Source: Actinokineospora auranticolor
GTDB lineage: Bacteria > Actinomycetota > Actinomycetes > Mycobacteriales > Pseudonocardiaceae
Assembly: GCF_002934265.1 (NCBI RefSeq)
Contig: NZ_PTIX01000011.1
Span: 1 to 64,000, forward strand
Direction: 5' to 3'
DNA: 64,000 nucleotides
In this document: positions 55,004 through 63,684 of the stretch, piece by piece
How the letters are laid out: the number at the start of each line of letters is the position of its first letter
Numbering within the stretch: position 1 is the stretch's first letter
Made by a program: the position numbers and the translations under genes
Notes under the pieces: generated by a model
Told to the model about the DNA's origin: nothing
The model's database searches: none
What the model saw: only the letters and a program-made list of their open reading frames with translations

Positions 55004-56356
55004 TCAGTCCGGTGGCGTCGCCTTGCTCGGGAGGCAGTCGTCGATCAGTGCGAGTAGGAGCGGGTGGTGGGCGTACACCGCGGTGAAGCGGCTCCTGACT
55101 GGTTCGAAGTCCAGGCCTGCCCGGTCGTGCAGGAGGGCCGCCTCGGCGAGCAGGCCCGCGGCGCGCGCGAAGCCGAGGTGGCCGCTGCGGTGGTCCACCG
55201 TCTGCACGGCGGCGTGGAGGATGGTCGAGATCGCCTCCGCCGGGTGGGTGGCGGCCCGGCGGCGGGCAAGGGCGAGCAGGTCCGCGCTGTCGAGACCGAA
55301 CTCGCGCGCCGCGGCCCAGGCTCCCGCGATGTCGCCACCCGCGACCAAGTGGTCGACCAGGGGTGTGCACGCTCTGGGGCCCGGTCCCGCCGCGAGTTCG
55401 CGCAGGTGGGCCAGGACTCGACCGGTGGCGTAGGTCTCTGCGCCGAGCGGGGCCGAAGCGGCGAGGAGTTCGCGGTAGCGGCGTTCGTCCGGGTGCCGAG
55501 TGAACAGGTCCCAGCACCGACGGGCGTGCTCCCGGTGATCGCCGCGCCGTGCCATGGCCCTCGCGTGGCGGCTCGGGTCGTCGTGCACGTCGGGGTGGAG
55601 CTCGTCGTGGAGGTAGCGGATGGTCCGCGAATGGTCGTCGTCATCGTCGGTGACGCGGCGGCGCGCTTCGTTCACCAGGTGGCGGTAGGACACCAGACCG
55701 TCCTCGCCCAGGATGTCGACGACATCGGCGAGCTCCAGCGCGAACAGCGAATCCGTCTGTGTCTGGAGGTCGATCACCCATTCGGCGAGCTCGTCACCGC
55801 GCGCTGGTTCGGCGCGGCACGTGTCGGTGAATCCCGCGATGACCCGTTCCAGGCTGCGCAGAACGGATTCCTCCACTTCCTCGGAGTCGACGTAGACCTG
55901 CTGGCGCACCAAGACCCCAAGCAGGTCCTGGTAGCACGGCCGAACGAGGGCGGGGTAGCCCTCCTGGCTGGATACCTCCAGGTCGGCCAGCAGTGCATCG
56001 AGCAATTCCGACCACCGCGCGAGGTTCGTGCTCGCGATCCTGCCGAACCGGCCCAGATCACCAATCCGATGCCGCAGCGACACGACGTCCGGCGGCCCGA
56101 ACTGCGCGAGCGCGGACAGGGCGGTGGCGGTGCAGTGCGCGCAGAACACCCCTGCCAGGCCTGCTGGGCACGTGCACGAGTGGTCCATTCCGCCGTCGGC
56201 CTTGGCCAACCGGACTCGCTCGTCCGTGCCGACGACGTCCGCGACCAACTCGTCCCGGGACAGAACAGGGTCGGCGAGGTAGAGGTACGGGTAGGCGAGC
56301 TCCCTGTACCCGGGGCCGGCGAGCCGGGCGACGTCGTTTTCATCGAACCAGAGCAC
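55004..56356 (-). CDS. SWIM zinc-finger family protein
   Basis: The 450-residue protein has a SWIM motif CTCPAGLAGVFCAHCTA near residue 62 (CxCxnCxHC), preceded by strands VADVVGTDERVRLAKADGGM, and then a long all-helical region without recognised domain, rich in Asp/Arg and including the acidic run RRRVTDDDDDHSRT near 245. SWIM domains bind DNA or proteins; some actinobacterial members accompany helicases or MoxR ATPases, but none is here. GTG 56356 overlaps the upstream small gene by 17 bp. It closes a minus-strand operon. Confidence 0.8.
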   Translation of the reverse strand: MLWFDENDVARLAGPGYRELAYPYLYLADPVLSRDELVADVVGTDERVRLAKADGGMDHSCTCPAGLAGVFCAHCTATALSALAQFGPPDVVSLRHRIGDLGRFGRIASTNLARWSELLDALLADLEVSSQEGYPALVRPCYQDLLGVLVRQQVYVDSEEVEESVLRSLERVIAGFTDTCRAEPARGDELAEWVIDLQTQTDSLFALELADVVDILGEDGLVSYRHLVNEARRRVTDDDDDHSRTIRYLHDELHPDVHDDPSRHARAMARRGDHREHARRCWDLFTRHPDERRYRELLAASAPLGAETYATGRVLAHLRELAAGPGPRACTPLVDHLVAGGDIAGAWAAAREFGLDSADLLALARRRAATHPAEAISTILHAAVQTVDHRSGHLGFARAAGLLAEAALLHDRAGLDFEPVRSRFTAVYAHHPLLLALIDDCLPSKATPPD

Positions 56357-56558
56357 TCACCGATCCAACCAGACACGCCCACCCGGGTTCGGTGACGTCT
56401 GACTCGATCCGCGACAGGACGGCCGTCCCGGTCCACTCCCGCCGGTTCGGGTCCGCGTCACCGATGATGGTGAGGGTTACCGAGACGACGATCAGCGTCA
56501 CACCGATCACGGCAAGCGCCCACACCACTATCGTGCCCGGGTCTCGTCGTGCGCTCAT
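56340..56558 (-). CDS. small membrane protein, 72 residues
   Basis: One strong transmembrane helix (TIVVWALAVIGVTLIVVSVT) is followed by a polar tail. ATG 56558 overlaps the upstream gene's stop (ATGA), and its end overlaps the SWIM gene. No family was recognised. The close couplings suggest a shared role with its neighbours at the membrane. Confidence 0.55.
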   Translation of the reverse strand: MSARRDPGTIVVWALAVIGVTLIVVSVTLTIIGDADPNRREWTGTAVLSRIESDVTEPGWACLVGSVSALVR

Positions 56559-56785
56559 TGCGGCCTCTTTTCCCCTCGGCAGTCGGATAACGGGCTCGGG
56601 GTGGAGTCGTCGCGTCGGTGGCGTTTCACGAGCGCGCCGACGATCAAGCCCCCTGTCAGACCGCCGACCATGCCGCCGATCCCGGGCACCTTGTCGTGCA
56701 GGAAGGTCATCGCCAAGACGGCCGCGACGAGGTAGATCGCGACGAAGACGACGGTTTTGGCGGCTGGTGGTTTCGCCGTCCTCAC
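56555..56785 (-). CDS. small membrane protein, 76 residues
   Basis: Two hydrophobic segments (TVVFVAIYLVAAVLAMTF and a Gly-rich GIGGMVGGLTGGLIVGALV) lie between basic ends. I chose GTG 56785 because it overlaps the stop of the upstream ATPase gene as GTGA; the frame is open to 56824. No family was recognised. The Gly-rich second helix could pack in an oligomer. Confidence 0.55.
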   Translation of the reverse strand: MRTAKPPAAKTVVFVAIYLVAAVLAMTFLHDKVPGIGGMVGGLTGGLIVGALVKRHRRDDSTPSPLSDCRGEKRPQ

Positions 56786-57947
56786 CCCCGCTTCCCGGGT
56801 GCGCGCGGAGACCTCCGCCGCCACAGGGCGCCGCCGATGACGATGGCGCCGAGACCCTCGGTGTGTCGGACGTGCATCTGGACCACCAGCAGCACCCCCA
56901 GCGCGTTCGCGACGCGTTTGATCATGCGGGGATTGGGCGGGACCAGGTCCGCGTAGGTGTGCGGCAAGTGGTCGCCGCGCGCCCGCAGGGCCTCCGGGGT
57001 GGCCTCACTGCGCACGTACCCGAGTTGTTCCCGCGTCCAGCGGCGCAGCCAGGCGACCATGCCAGCGAGGGCAACCAGGGTCGCGGGCGACCGCAGCGTC
57101 CGCGCCACCACCGACCACGCCTGCATGACGACGCGGACGACCCGTGGCCTCGACCGGCGCACCTCCCGCTCGATCGCGGCGCCCAGCGACCACCACTCCG
57201 GCGCCACCGCGCCGTCCCGCCACGCCTCGTAGTCCCCCACGACCGGCGGGGTCCAGGACGGGCCGTGCGTGTGCTCGTCGTGCAGGGGCAGCTTGACCAG
57301 CGTGCTCTTGCCCCCGCCCCACGGCCCGTCGACGTGCACCACCGCGTTGGTGCTGTCGGAGTGCGCGGCCAGCTGACCCAGCAGCCCCTCCAGGTGCGCG
57401 GCGAGAATCCGTCGGCCGAGCTTGTCCTCGACCCGGGCGGAGTCGATCTGCGCGCGGACGGACACAGCCGGTCGCGCGTTCCAGGGCGTTGCCGCGACAG
57501 TCACGGTGATGGCCAGGCCCCATACCGCGCCGCTGCCGTGCTGGCGCACCGACCCGATCGGCTGCCCGTCTCGACGTCCCACTGGCGGATCGTGCCGTTG
57601 GCCGAGCCGGTCACCAGGGTGGGTCGGCCATCGGCCAGCGGACCGACCGCCATGGCCCGTACCGCGGCGGCGTGGTCACTGAACGGCTCACCGACCGGTT
57701 CGCCCGTCTCGACATCCAAGCGGTGGATCCGGCCGTCGTCCTCGCCGGAGAACAAGACCGTCGAGCGCCTCGGCAACGCCCCAGGCGGATGCGGATGTGC
57801 CCGCGGCGTATTTGTTACCTCGTCCTGTGTTGTACCGCCGAACGAGCGGGTCAGGCCCCCTGTGACCAGGATCTGCGCGGCTCGACCCCGCTGGTACCGC
57901 TCCGGCCGTACGTCGTGACCCGGTGAGTGACGCTGCCTCACCCACAC
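56782..57947 (-). pseudogene. WD40-KAP P-loop NTPase, broken
   Basis: The front part has WD40 blades (LFSGEDDGRIHRLDVETGEP, then TLVTGSANGTIRQWDVETG). A one-base loss near 57570 shifts the frame into QPIGSVRQHGSGAVWGLAIT and the KAP NTPase: VVHVDGPWGGGKSTLVK (Walker A), DYEAWRDGAVAPEWWSLGAA, and near the end LVPPNPRMIKRVANALGVLL, the conserved C-terminal KAP block. The section between, with the Walker B aspartates and the membrane insert, is missing. KAP NTPases are membrane-linked and often belong to phage defence or conflict systems. The downstream couplings are still intact. Confidence 0.7.
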
Positions 57948-58300
57948 GGCCGAGTCCGGGATGATCGCGGCCCACGCGAGGTATAGGTCACGATGTTCTG
58001 GCGGCAGTACGACGGAAGAGTGTGTCAGGGCGGAAACATCGTCGAAGTCCTCGCGGACCGGAGCCCACGCGGCTGCCGACTATCCGGTTGACCGGAATCC
58101 CCACTCCCTGTGCCCGACGCTACCGATGTCTCGATGCGGTCATGAAACTCGACTTCGCGCAACGTCGGCCGTGCTTGGACGTCGCCCGGTGTGAAGGTCC
58201 CGGTGATCAGAGGGCCCCGCACCGCGCCCGCGCCGCCCTGGTGCCGCCTCGACTGACCATTGTGGACATTGGTCTACGGCTACGAATCGAGGGGAAGAGG
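57948..58300. other. 353-bp gap with divergent promoters
   Basis: The stretch separates the broken WD40-KAP gene from the LAXTG surface-protein gene. A plus-strand frame is open from 58022, but its codons look non-coding and the signal peptide only begins at 58301. The right end must hold the promoter of the surface-protein gene; no clear operator was seen. Confidence 0.35.
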
Positions 58301-60088
58301 ATGACCGACAGACAACCACCCCGAACAGCCGCCATCGCCTGTCTGCCCTTGGTGGCAACCCTTCTGCTGGCGGTTGCCACCACTGCGTGGGCGGATCAGG
58401 GGACGACCGAACAATCCACGACAGCCACAACCACAACGTCCGATGTCCCCACGACCACGTCCGGTCCGACAAGCCCGACAACGCAACCACCCACCACCCA
58501 CGCGCCGGAACCCACCGCAACAACGCCAACGATCACAACCCCGCCCACCGCAGTCCCGGCGCCCTCGAAGGTGAGCGGTGATTCCGCCGAAGAGAAATCG
58601 GATCTTCGGGTCACCCTCGAATTCCTCCAGCCCGCCTACGACATCCGCGACACCGCGCAGTTGCGCCTTTCGGTGACCAACACCGGAACCGCGCCTGCCC
58701 ACAACCTCACCCTCACCACCTCCGGCCCGCTGACACCCACGTGGTACCCCCTCCCGTCCCCGTGGACGATCGAGCCCGACGCGTCCATCGAGGCGACCGC
58801 TGCGATGGACCTGTCCCGGCTCGCAGGCGCGGGGCCGCTGACCATCACCGCCACCGTCCTCGCCGACACTCCCGACGCCGACCCGTCGGACAACACGGCG
58901 AGTGCCACCGCCACGGTCACCCAGCAGCGTTCCGCGTACACCGGCACCGTCTACGGCGACGCCAATGCCGATAGCGTGCGGCAACCGGGTGAGGAGTTGG
59001 CGAATGCACTGGTGACCGTATCCGGTGGTACCCCTGCGGGCACCTATCGGACGCGCACCGATACCGATGGGCACTTCGCCTTTCAAGACCTACCGGTGGG
59101 CAGGTACGAGATCGGTGTCGAGGCCGCATCCGATGGCTGGGTCTTCCGTAGGAACTCCATCGACACCACCGCGGACCGGGAAACCGTCATGGACCTGTTC
59201 GGGGTACGCGACCTCACCGGTGCCTTCACCGCGTCGATGCGCTTCGACAACAATCTCAACCGCGCCGCGGAAACCGTCCCTCTGACGATCCGGCTGACCA
59301 ACCTCGGCGGGACGCCGATCACCGGCCTGCACGCGTGGTGCGAGTCCGGGGGACCGGAGGGCGACGACCTCGGCGGACTCGGGACCTACACCGGAGTGAG
59401 CATCGCCGCCCGCTCAACGGCGGTCGTGCACGCGCGAACCACGATTCACCGGTCCACGGAGCCGGGAACCAACTACGTGGTCTCGTGCCATTTCGGCCTC
59501 TTTTCCGGTTTCCCCGGTGTCGTCGACGCCCGGGCGGTGACGCGCGTGGCGCCCGGCTACGCCACCCTCTCCGGCTTTGTGGTCGTGCTCGACGGCTACA
59601 CGTCCTGCTACCCGGTCATCTTCCCCCGCTGCGGTGGCCCGCGCGCACGCGGCCAGGCAGGCGTTCCGGTGTACCTCGCCGACTCGACGGGTCGTGTGGT
59701 GGTCCGCACCGTGAGCGGCGAGCGTGGGGAGTTCGCGTTCGCGCCGGTGATAGAGGGGACCTACAGCATCGGCGTGGCGGGCCCGTGGCGGATCGTGACG
59801 ACGCGGACCGACCGGCCCTACCCGTTCCGGCTGCGACCGGGGCCGGACCTCACCCGCGTGTGGGTCGAGCCGGGCCCCGAGCAGCGAGAGCCGACTCCGC
59901 CCCCGACCCGCCCGGCGCCGCCCGTGGTGCCGCCGCGGGGCGTGCAGGTCGCGCACCCGGTGCCGGTGACCCGGCCGGGTGATCTCGCCCAGACCGGGGT
60001 GGACCCGGCGTGGTCGGTCGTGTCCGGTCTGCTGGCCGTGCTGCTCGGCGCCTTCCTGATCCGCCGAAGCCGCCGCCCGCTGCGCTGA
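58301..60088 (+). CDS. cell-wall-anchored LAXTG surface protein
   Basis: The 595-residue protein has a signal peptide (ACLPLVATLLLAVATTAWA, end near residue 31), a Thr/Pro-rich stalk to about residue 90 (likely O-glycosylated), a CARDB-like domain (LRLSVTNTGTAPAHNLTLTT), an SdrD-B/carboxypeptidase-regulatory-like domain (YTGTVYGDANADSVRQPGEE, GHFAFQDLPVGRYEIGVEA), a second Ig-like domain and another such regulatory-like unit (GEFAFAPVIEGTYSIGVAG), then a Pro-rich wall segment and the sorting signal LAQTG, a hydrophobic helix (WSVVSGLLAVLLGAFLI) and RRSRRPLR. LAXTG is the form used by class E sortases of actinomycetes. GGGGAAGAGG lies right before ATG 58301. Confidence 0.85.
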   Translation: MTDRQPPRTAAIACLPLVATLLLAVATTAWADQGTTEQSTTATTTTSDVPTTTSGPTSPTTQPPTTHAPEPTATTPTITTPPTAVPAPSKVSGDSAEEKSDLRVTLEFLQPAYDIRDTAQLRLSVTNTGTAPAHNLTLTTSGPLTPTWYPLPSPWTIEPDASIEATAAMDLSRLAGAGPLTITATVLADTPDADPSDNTASATATVTQQRSAYTGTVYGDANADSVRQPGEELANALVTVSGGTPAGTYRTRTDTDGHFAFQDLPVGRYEIGVEAASDGWVFRRNSIDTTADRETVMDLFGVRDLTGAFTASMRFDNNLNRAAETVPLTIRLTNLGGTPITGLHAWCESGGPEGDDLGGLGTYTGVSIAARSTAVVHARTTIHRSTEPGTNYVVSCHFGLFSGFPGVVDARAVTRVAPGYATLSGFVVVLDGYTSCYPVIFPRCGGPRARGQAGVPVYLADSTGRVVVRTVSGERGEFAFAPVIEGTYSIGVAGPWRIVTTRTDRPYPFRLRPGPDLTRVWVEPGPEQREPTPPPTRPAPPVVPPRGVQVAHPVPVTRPGDLAQTGVDPAWSVVSGLLAVLLGAFLIRRSRRPLR

Positions 60089-60096
60089 TATCGCCG

Positions 60097-60133
60097 GGTG
60101 CGTGTGGCCACCGTCGCGGTGGCCACACGCACC
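60097..60133. terminator. perfect 16-bp hairpin between convergent genes
   Basis: GGTGCGTGTGGCCACC (60097-60112) and its exact complement at 60118-60133 enclose a 5-base loop. It starts 8 bp after the surface-protein stop and would terminate both that gene and the minus-strand sbnB remnant. Confidence 0.8.
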
Positions 60134-60178
60134 GCAGTCGGTCCATCCGGACGACACCGTCGGGGCCGACCGAACGGG

Positions 60179-61171
60179 TCACCACCGGGTCAGCTCGCCG
60201 AAGAAGTCCGGGATCTCCACCGCCTCGCCGCGGGCGCGGGCCACGGTGAGCACGTGCGCCCCGACCGCGATGTCGAGCACTCCCAGGCCGAACGGGGAGA
60301 ACACCACCGGGCGGTCCGGCGTCAGCTCCAACTCCCCGGCGCGCACCTGTGCGAGCGTGCCCGCGATGAAGTCGCGGTGGCCCAACAGTTGTTCGGTCAG
60401 GTGCGGCGACGTGTTCGCCGTCAGGCAGTGCTCCACGTCGTCGACGACGTTGTGCGCGGCCAGGAGTACCTCCGGCGGCAGGTCGCGCAGGGAGATGTCG
60501 AGCACGAGCTGCCCCGGTGCGAACGGCTCGCGCACGTGCGGCGCCGCCGCGGTCGTCGCGAACACCACGACGTCGGCCGCCAGCACCGGGGTGGGATCGG
60601 CGTGGAACGTCGCCGGGGCGACCGAGCGGGCGTGCTCGGCCAGGGCCGTTCCGGACCGCTCGTCCAGGTCGTGCACGCGGACCGCGGACGGTCGCACCCC
60701 GGCCGCGACCAGGTGGTCGAGGATGGCGCGGGCGATCACCCCGGCGCCCACCACGCCAACCACCGGCGCGGGCGCCGATCCCAGTGCCGCGGCGGCCAGC
60801 GCGGCGGAGGCGGCGGTGCGGGCCGAGCTGATGGTGGCCGCTTCGAGCAACGCGATCGGGTAGCCGGTGGCGTAGTCGTTGAGCACCAGCACGGCGGACG
60901 CGCGTGGCAGGCCGTCGCGGGTGTTGGCCGGGAAGCCGGCGATCCACTTCAGACCGGCCAGGTCGACGTCGCCGCCCGCTTAGGCGGGCAGGGCGATGAT
61001 CCGCGCGTCCGGCTTGTCCGGGAAGCGCAGGAAGTAGCTGTCCGGATTGACCGTCACGCCTTTGTGGCGCGCGCGGTAGGCGTCGTCGACGACCCCCTGC
61101 ACGGCCGCGCGGTCGGCGTCCAGGATCCGCCGCACCACCGCGCCGGGCACCACGTCGAACGTCCGGGACAT
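60179..61171 (-). pseudogene. sbnB: SbnB-type ornithine cyclodeaminase-like dehydrogenase, nonsense mutation
   Basis: Read through one stop, this is a 330-residue SbnB homologue: FDVVPGAVVRRILDADRAAV, VNPDSYFLRFPDKPDARIIA, GLKWIAGFPANTRDGLPRAS, AVLVLNDYATGYPIALLEAA, and the NAD-binding VVGVVGAGVIARAILDHLVA. ATG 61171 has a GAGAGGTGG site. After ARIIALPA a TAA (60982-60980) replaces what is normally a Tyr codon, in the same frame, so only the first 63 residues would be made. SbnB releases 2,3-diaminopropionate for siderophores or antibiotics. No biosynthetic genes that use it are nearby. Confidence 0.8.
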
Positions 61172-61199
61172 GTCAGACCACCTCTCGCGGGAGCGCGGC

Positions 61200-61290
61200 C
61201 TACCACCGGCGCGCCACCCAGTCGTCGTACCCGCTGTCCAGGTGGCGGTCCCCGAAGATCCGGGAGGCTCGCCACCACCACACTCCCCGC
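61200..61290 (-). pseudogene. sbnA: SbnA-type PLP synthase, C-terminal scrap
   Basis: SVVVASLPD and, after a shift, IFGDRHLDSGYDDWVARRW to a TAG at 61202-61200 resemble the end of the cysteine-synthase-like SbnA, which normally precedes sbnB. It ends 28 bp before the sbnB start, as expected of the intact pair. The body of the enzyme is gone. The 254 bp beyond it (61291-61544) hold no gene I can name. Confidence 0.45.
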
Positions 61291-61544
61291 ACGCTGGTCC
61301 ACGCCGTGCGGCGATGGCTGCGACGAGTTCGTCCAGAACGGCCCGCTTGCCCGGACCCGCTTCCCGCCCGGCGACGGCGCGGAACTCGTCGCCTGTGAGG
61401 GCGGTGTCCCGCGCGTCACCGGAGAACACGAGCTTTTGACGGTCTTGGGGAGCCCGCTTGGCCGGAGAACTCGTTGCGCACAGGAATCCGACCCGGTCAC
61501 GGTATGGTCTGAGCGCGGTCAGCGGCCGCAACTCGACGGTACAC

Positions 61545-62147
61545 GTGCGTGCCTTCGTCCACGCCCCGCCCAAGGTCGAGCTGCACGTCCACCTGGTGGG
61601 TTAGGGGGTGGGCACCGTTCTCGCCGTCGCGCACGGCACCCGGGTGCGCGCTACGCCGAGGCCACCGTCACGCCCTACAACCACCTCCTCGATGGCGTGC
61701 CCGGCGACGAGCTGCTCACCGGGCATGCCGAGGGCCGTGCCGCCGCGGCCGCCGAGCGGATCGGCCACGGCACCAGCCGCGCCACGGACCCGGCTCTGAT
61801 GGCGCACCTCGCCGAACACCAGATCCCGCTGGAGGTGTGCCCGACCTCCAACGTCCGGACCCGGCAGGTCGACTCGATCGCCACCCACCCCGGTCCGGCG
61901 CATACTCGACCACGGCTTGGTGGTCACCCTCAACACCGACGAACCGCCCATGTTCGGCGCCACCCTGGAGGGCGAGTACCTCGCGGTGGCCACCGCACTG
62001 GACCTGCGCGCGGTTGACCTGGCACAGCTCGCGGGCACCGTGGTGACCGCCTCGTTCCTCAACGCCGCGAGCGGGTCCAGGCTGCTCGCCGAGATCGACT
62101 CGGTCGTCCGCGGCCGACTGCCCGAATGCCGTGTCAGCGACATCTGA
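61545..62147 (+). pseudogene. adenosine deaminase, internally deleted
   Basis: GTG 61545 begins the ADA start PPKVELHVHLVG with the first two zinc histidines, then a TAG (61602-61604). After a large deletion the C-terminal half follows in another frame: AAERIGHGTSRATDPALMAH, HLAEHQIPLEVCPTSNVRTR, and after another shift DHGLVVTLNTDEPPMFGATL, EGEYLAVATALDL to a TGA at 62147. The catalytic Glu region of the middle is missing. Intact members have about 330-360 residues; here some 200 codons remain. Confidence 0.8.
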
Positions 62148-62270
62148 CCGCCATCCCCCGCACAAGCTGGGGAACCCGTACCCGGGATCGACCGGCCCGC
62201 GCCGCGGATCGCTGCCAACGACTTGATCAACCCTGTCCGGTCGCCCGGGAGCAGGTCGGATACTCCAGAC

Positions 62271-62783
62271 ATGTGGAAGATCGTTCCGGCCGCTCGCTGG
62301 CTCGCCGCCGCCCTCCTGGTCGTAGGTCCGCTGGTCGGGTTGTGGTTCGGGGTCGGCCACCTGCTCGGCTACCCCAAGTGGCTTCCCCACGACGGGTTCC
62401 TGATCGTCGACCGCTGTGACGAGGTGATGGGATCCTGGCAGTGCAACGGCGCCGTCGTCCCGGCGGACCCCTCGAAGACGGGGCGCATCAGCTACTACAC
62501 GGTGGACTCGCTGCCCCAGTCGTTGCCGGAGGGGACACGGCTGCCAACGCAAATCCGCTCCGGCGACACCGGGGACATGGTCACCGGCCTGACGAGCACG
62601 GCCTTCCTGTTCGCCGTCGCGGTACCGCTGGTCGTGTGCGGGGTGATGCTCGCGCGTACCGCGGCCGGACACCGCGTGCACTTCGACGCGGGCTTCCCGA
62701 CGCACGTCCTCTTCGGCGTGACGTTGGCCGCCGGGTTGGCACTGGCCCTTGTCTCCGGAATCGTCATCGAACTCCTGGTGTGA
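62271..62783 (+). CDS. uncharacterised membrane protein, 170 residues
   Basis: Three hydrophobic helices (WLAAALLVVGPLVGLWFGVG near the start, FLFAVAVPLVVCGVMLA near 115, VLFGVTLAAGLALALVSGIV at the end) surround an outside loop of about 75 residues with a Cys pair (DRCDEVMGSWQCNGAVVPAD). ATG 62271 is preferred because it begins just before the first helix. No family was recognised. Its 3' end faces a minus-strand membrane-protein gene 28 bp away. Confidence 0.6.
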   Translation: MWKIVPAARWLAAALLVVGPLVGLWFGVGHLLGYPKWLPHDGFLIVDRCDEVMGSWQCNGAVVPADPSKTGRISYYTVDSLPQSLPEGTRLPTQIRSGDTGDMVTGLTSTAFLFAVAVPLVVCGVMLARTAAGHRVHFDAGFPTHVLFGVTLAAGLALALVSGIVIELLV

Positions 62784-62811
62784 CGGCGGGGCGGCCTTCG
62801 GCTCCGACCGG

Positions 62812-63552
62812 CTAGGGGCGGATTCCGACGGTCACCTCGTCCATGACCTGCAAGTCGGGCCCTTCCGGAATGCGCTGGTAGTTCCTGGGGTCCTCGCCCG
62901 GGTTGTCCGCGCCACTGTTGATCTGGTCACGCATCGCGCCGTGGATCAGGCTCGAGACCAGGGTGAGGGGAACCGTTCGGCGCGCCTGGACGACGTAGAT
63001 CCGCACCTGCCGCGGATTGTTCATGGCTGGAGCCCAGTCGCAGTACCAGGTTCGGCCGTTGTCCGTCACCGGACACGGTCCGTCCTGCAGGTAGAAGACG
63101 CTCGAGTTCCCGCCGGAGGGTGGCACGTTGCCGATGAAGAACCAGACCGAGTCACCGGGAGGTAGCGTTTCTTCGATCCTCCCCGAGATCCGCGTCCGTC
63201 CCTGGACGACCTCGTCGTCGCCGGGGAAGAGGATCGACAACCTCCCTTCACCTGCCGACACGGTCCTGACCGCGGGTGTGCCCGCGGGAAGGAATATCAA
63301 TGTCGCGGCCAGAGCCGCCCCGATGACGACGAGGGCAGAGCTGGAAACCGCGAATACAAGCGACGGTGACGAGTTCTTTACCTGAGAATACGACATGATG
63401 GCGCCCCCGATGACCATCATCGCGCCGACAGAGATCCCGAACCACCGTGCTCCACCGAAGATGTTGTGAGTCAATGACAAAATACCGACAACGGCCGACA
63501 CGACAGAGGCGCCCGAGACCACGAGCGTCTTCAGTGAGCTCATGCCGGGCAT
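62812..63552 (-). CDS. uncharacterised membrane protein with outside C-terminal domain
   Basis: The 246-residue product has three N-terminal helices (TLVVSGASVVSAVVGILSLT, WFGISVGAMMVIGGAIMS, LVFAVSSSALVVIGAALAAT) and then a soluble beta-rich domain (RLSILFPGDDEVVQGRTRIS, GDSVWFFIGNVPPSGGNSS, WYCDWAPAMNNPRQVRIYVV) with a Cys pair in DGPCPVTDNGRTWYCD. The arrangement resembles actinobacterial membrane proteins with an Ig-like outer domain. The start may be 63552 or 63543. The base composition is lower in GC than most of the window near its 5' end. Confidence 0.6.
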   Translation of the reverse strand: MPGMSSLKTLVVSGASVVSAVVGILSLTHNIFGGARWFGISVGAMMVIGGAIMSYSQVKNSSPSLVFAVSSSALVVIGAALAATLIFLPAGTPAVRTVSAGEGRLSILFPGDDEVVQGRTRISGRIEETLPPGDSVWFFIGNVPPSGGNSSVFYLQDGPCPVTDNGRTWYCDWAPAMNNPRQVRIYVVQARRTVPLTLVSSLIHGAMRDQINSGADNPGEDPRNYQRIPEGPDLQVMDEVTVGIRP

Positions 63553-63684
63553 GCTAAGTCTTGACGGTCTCTTGCGGCGCGTTCGACGGATCTGGCCCCG
63601 CGTGTTGGAGCGAGGTCCTGCTGGGCCGCGATGACCGGCGCCTACACTCCGCGTTGTCATCCAGGTGGGCAATCGGGGGCTGCG

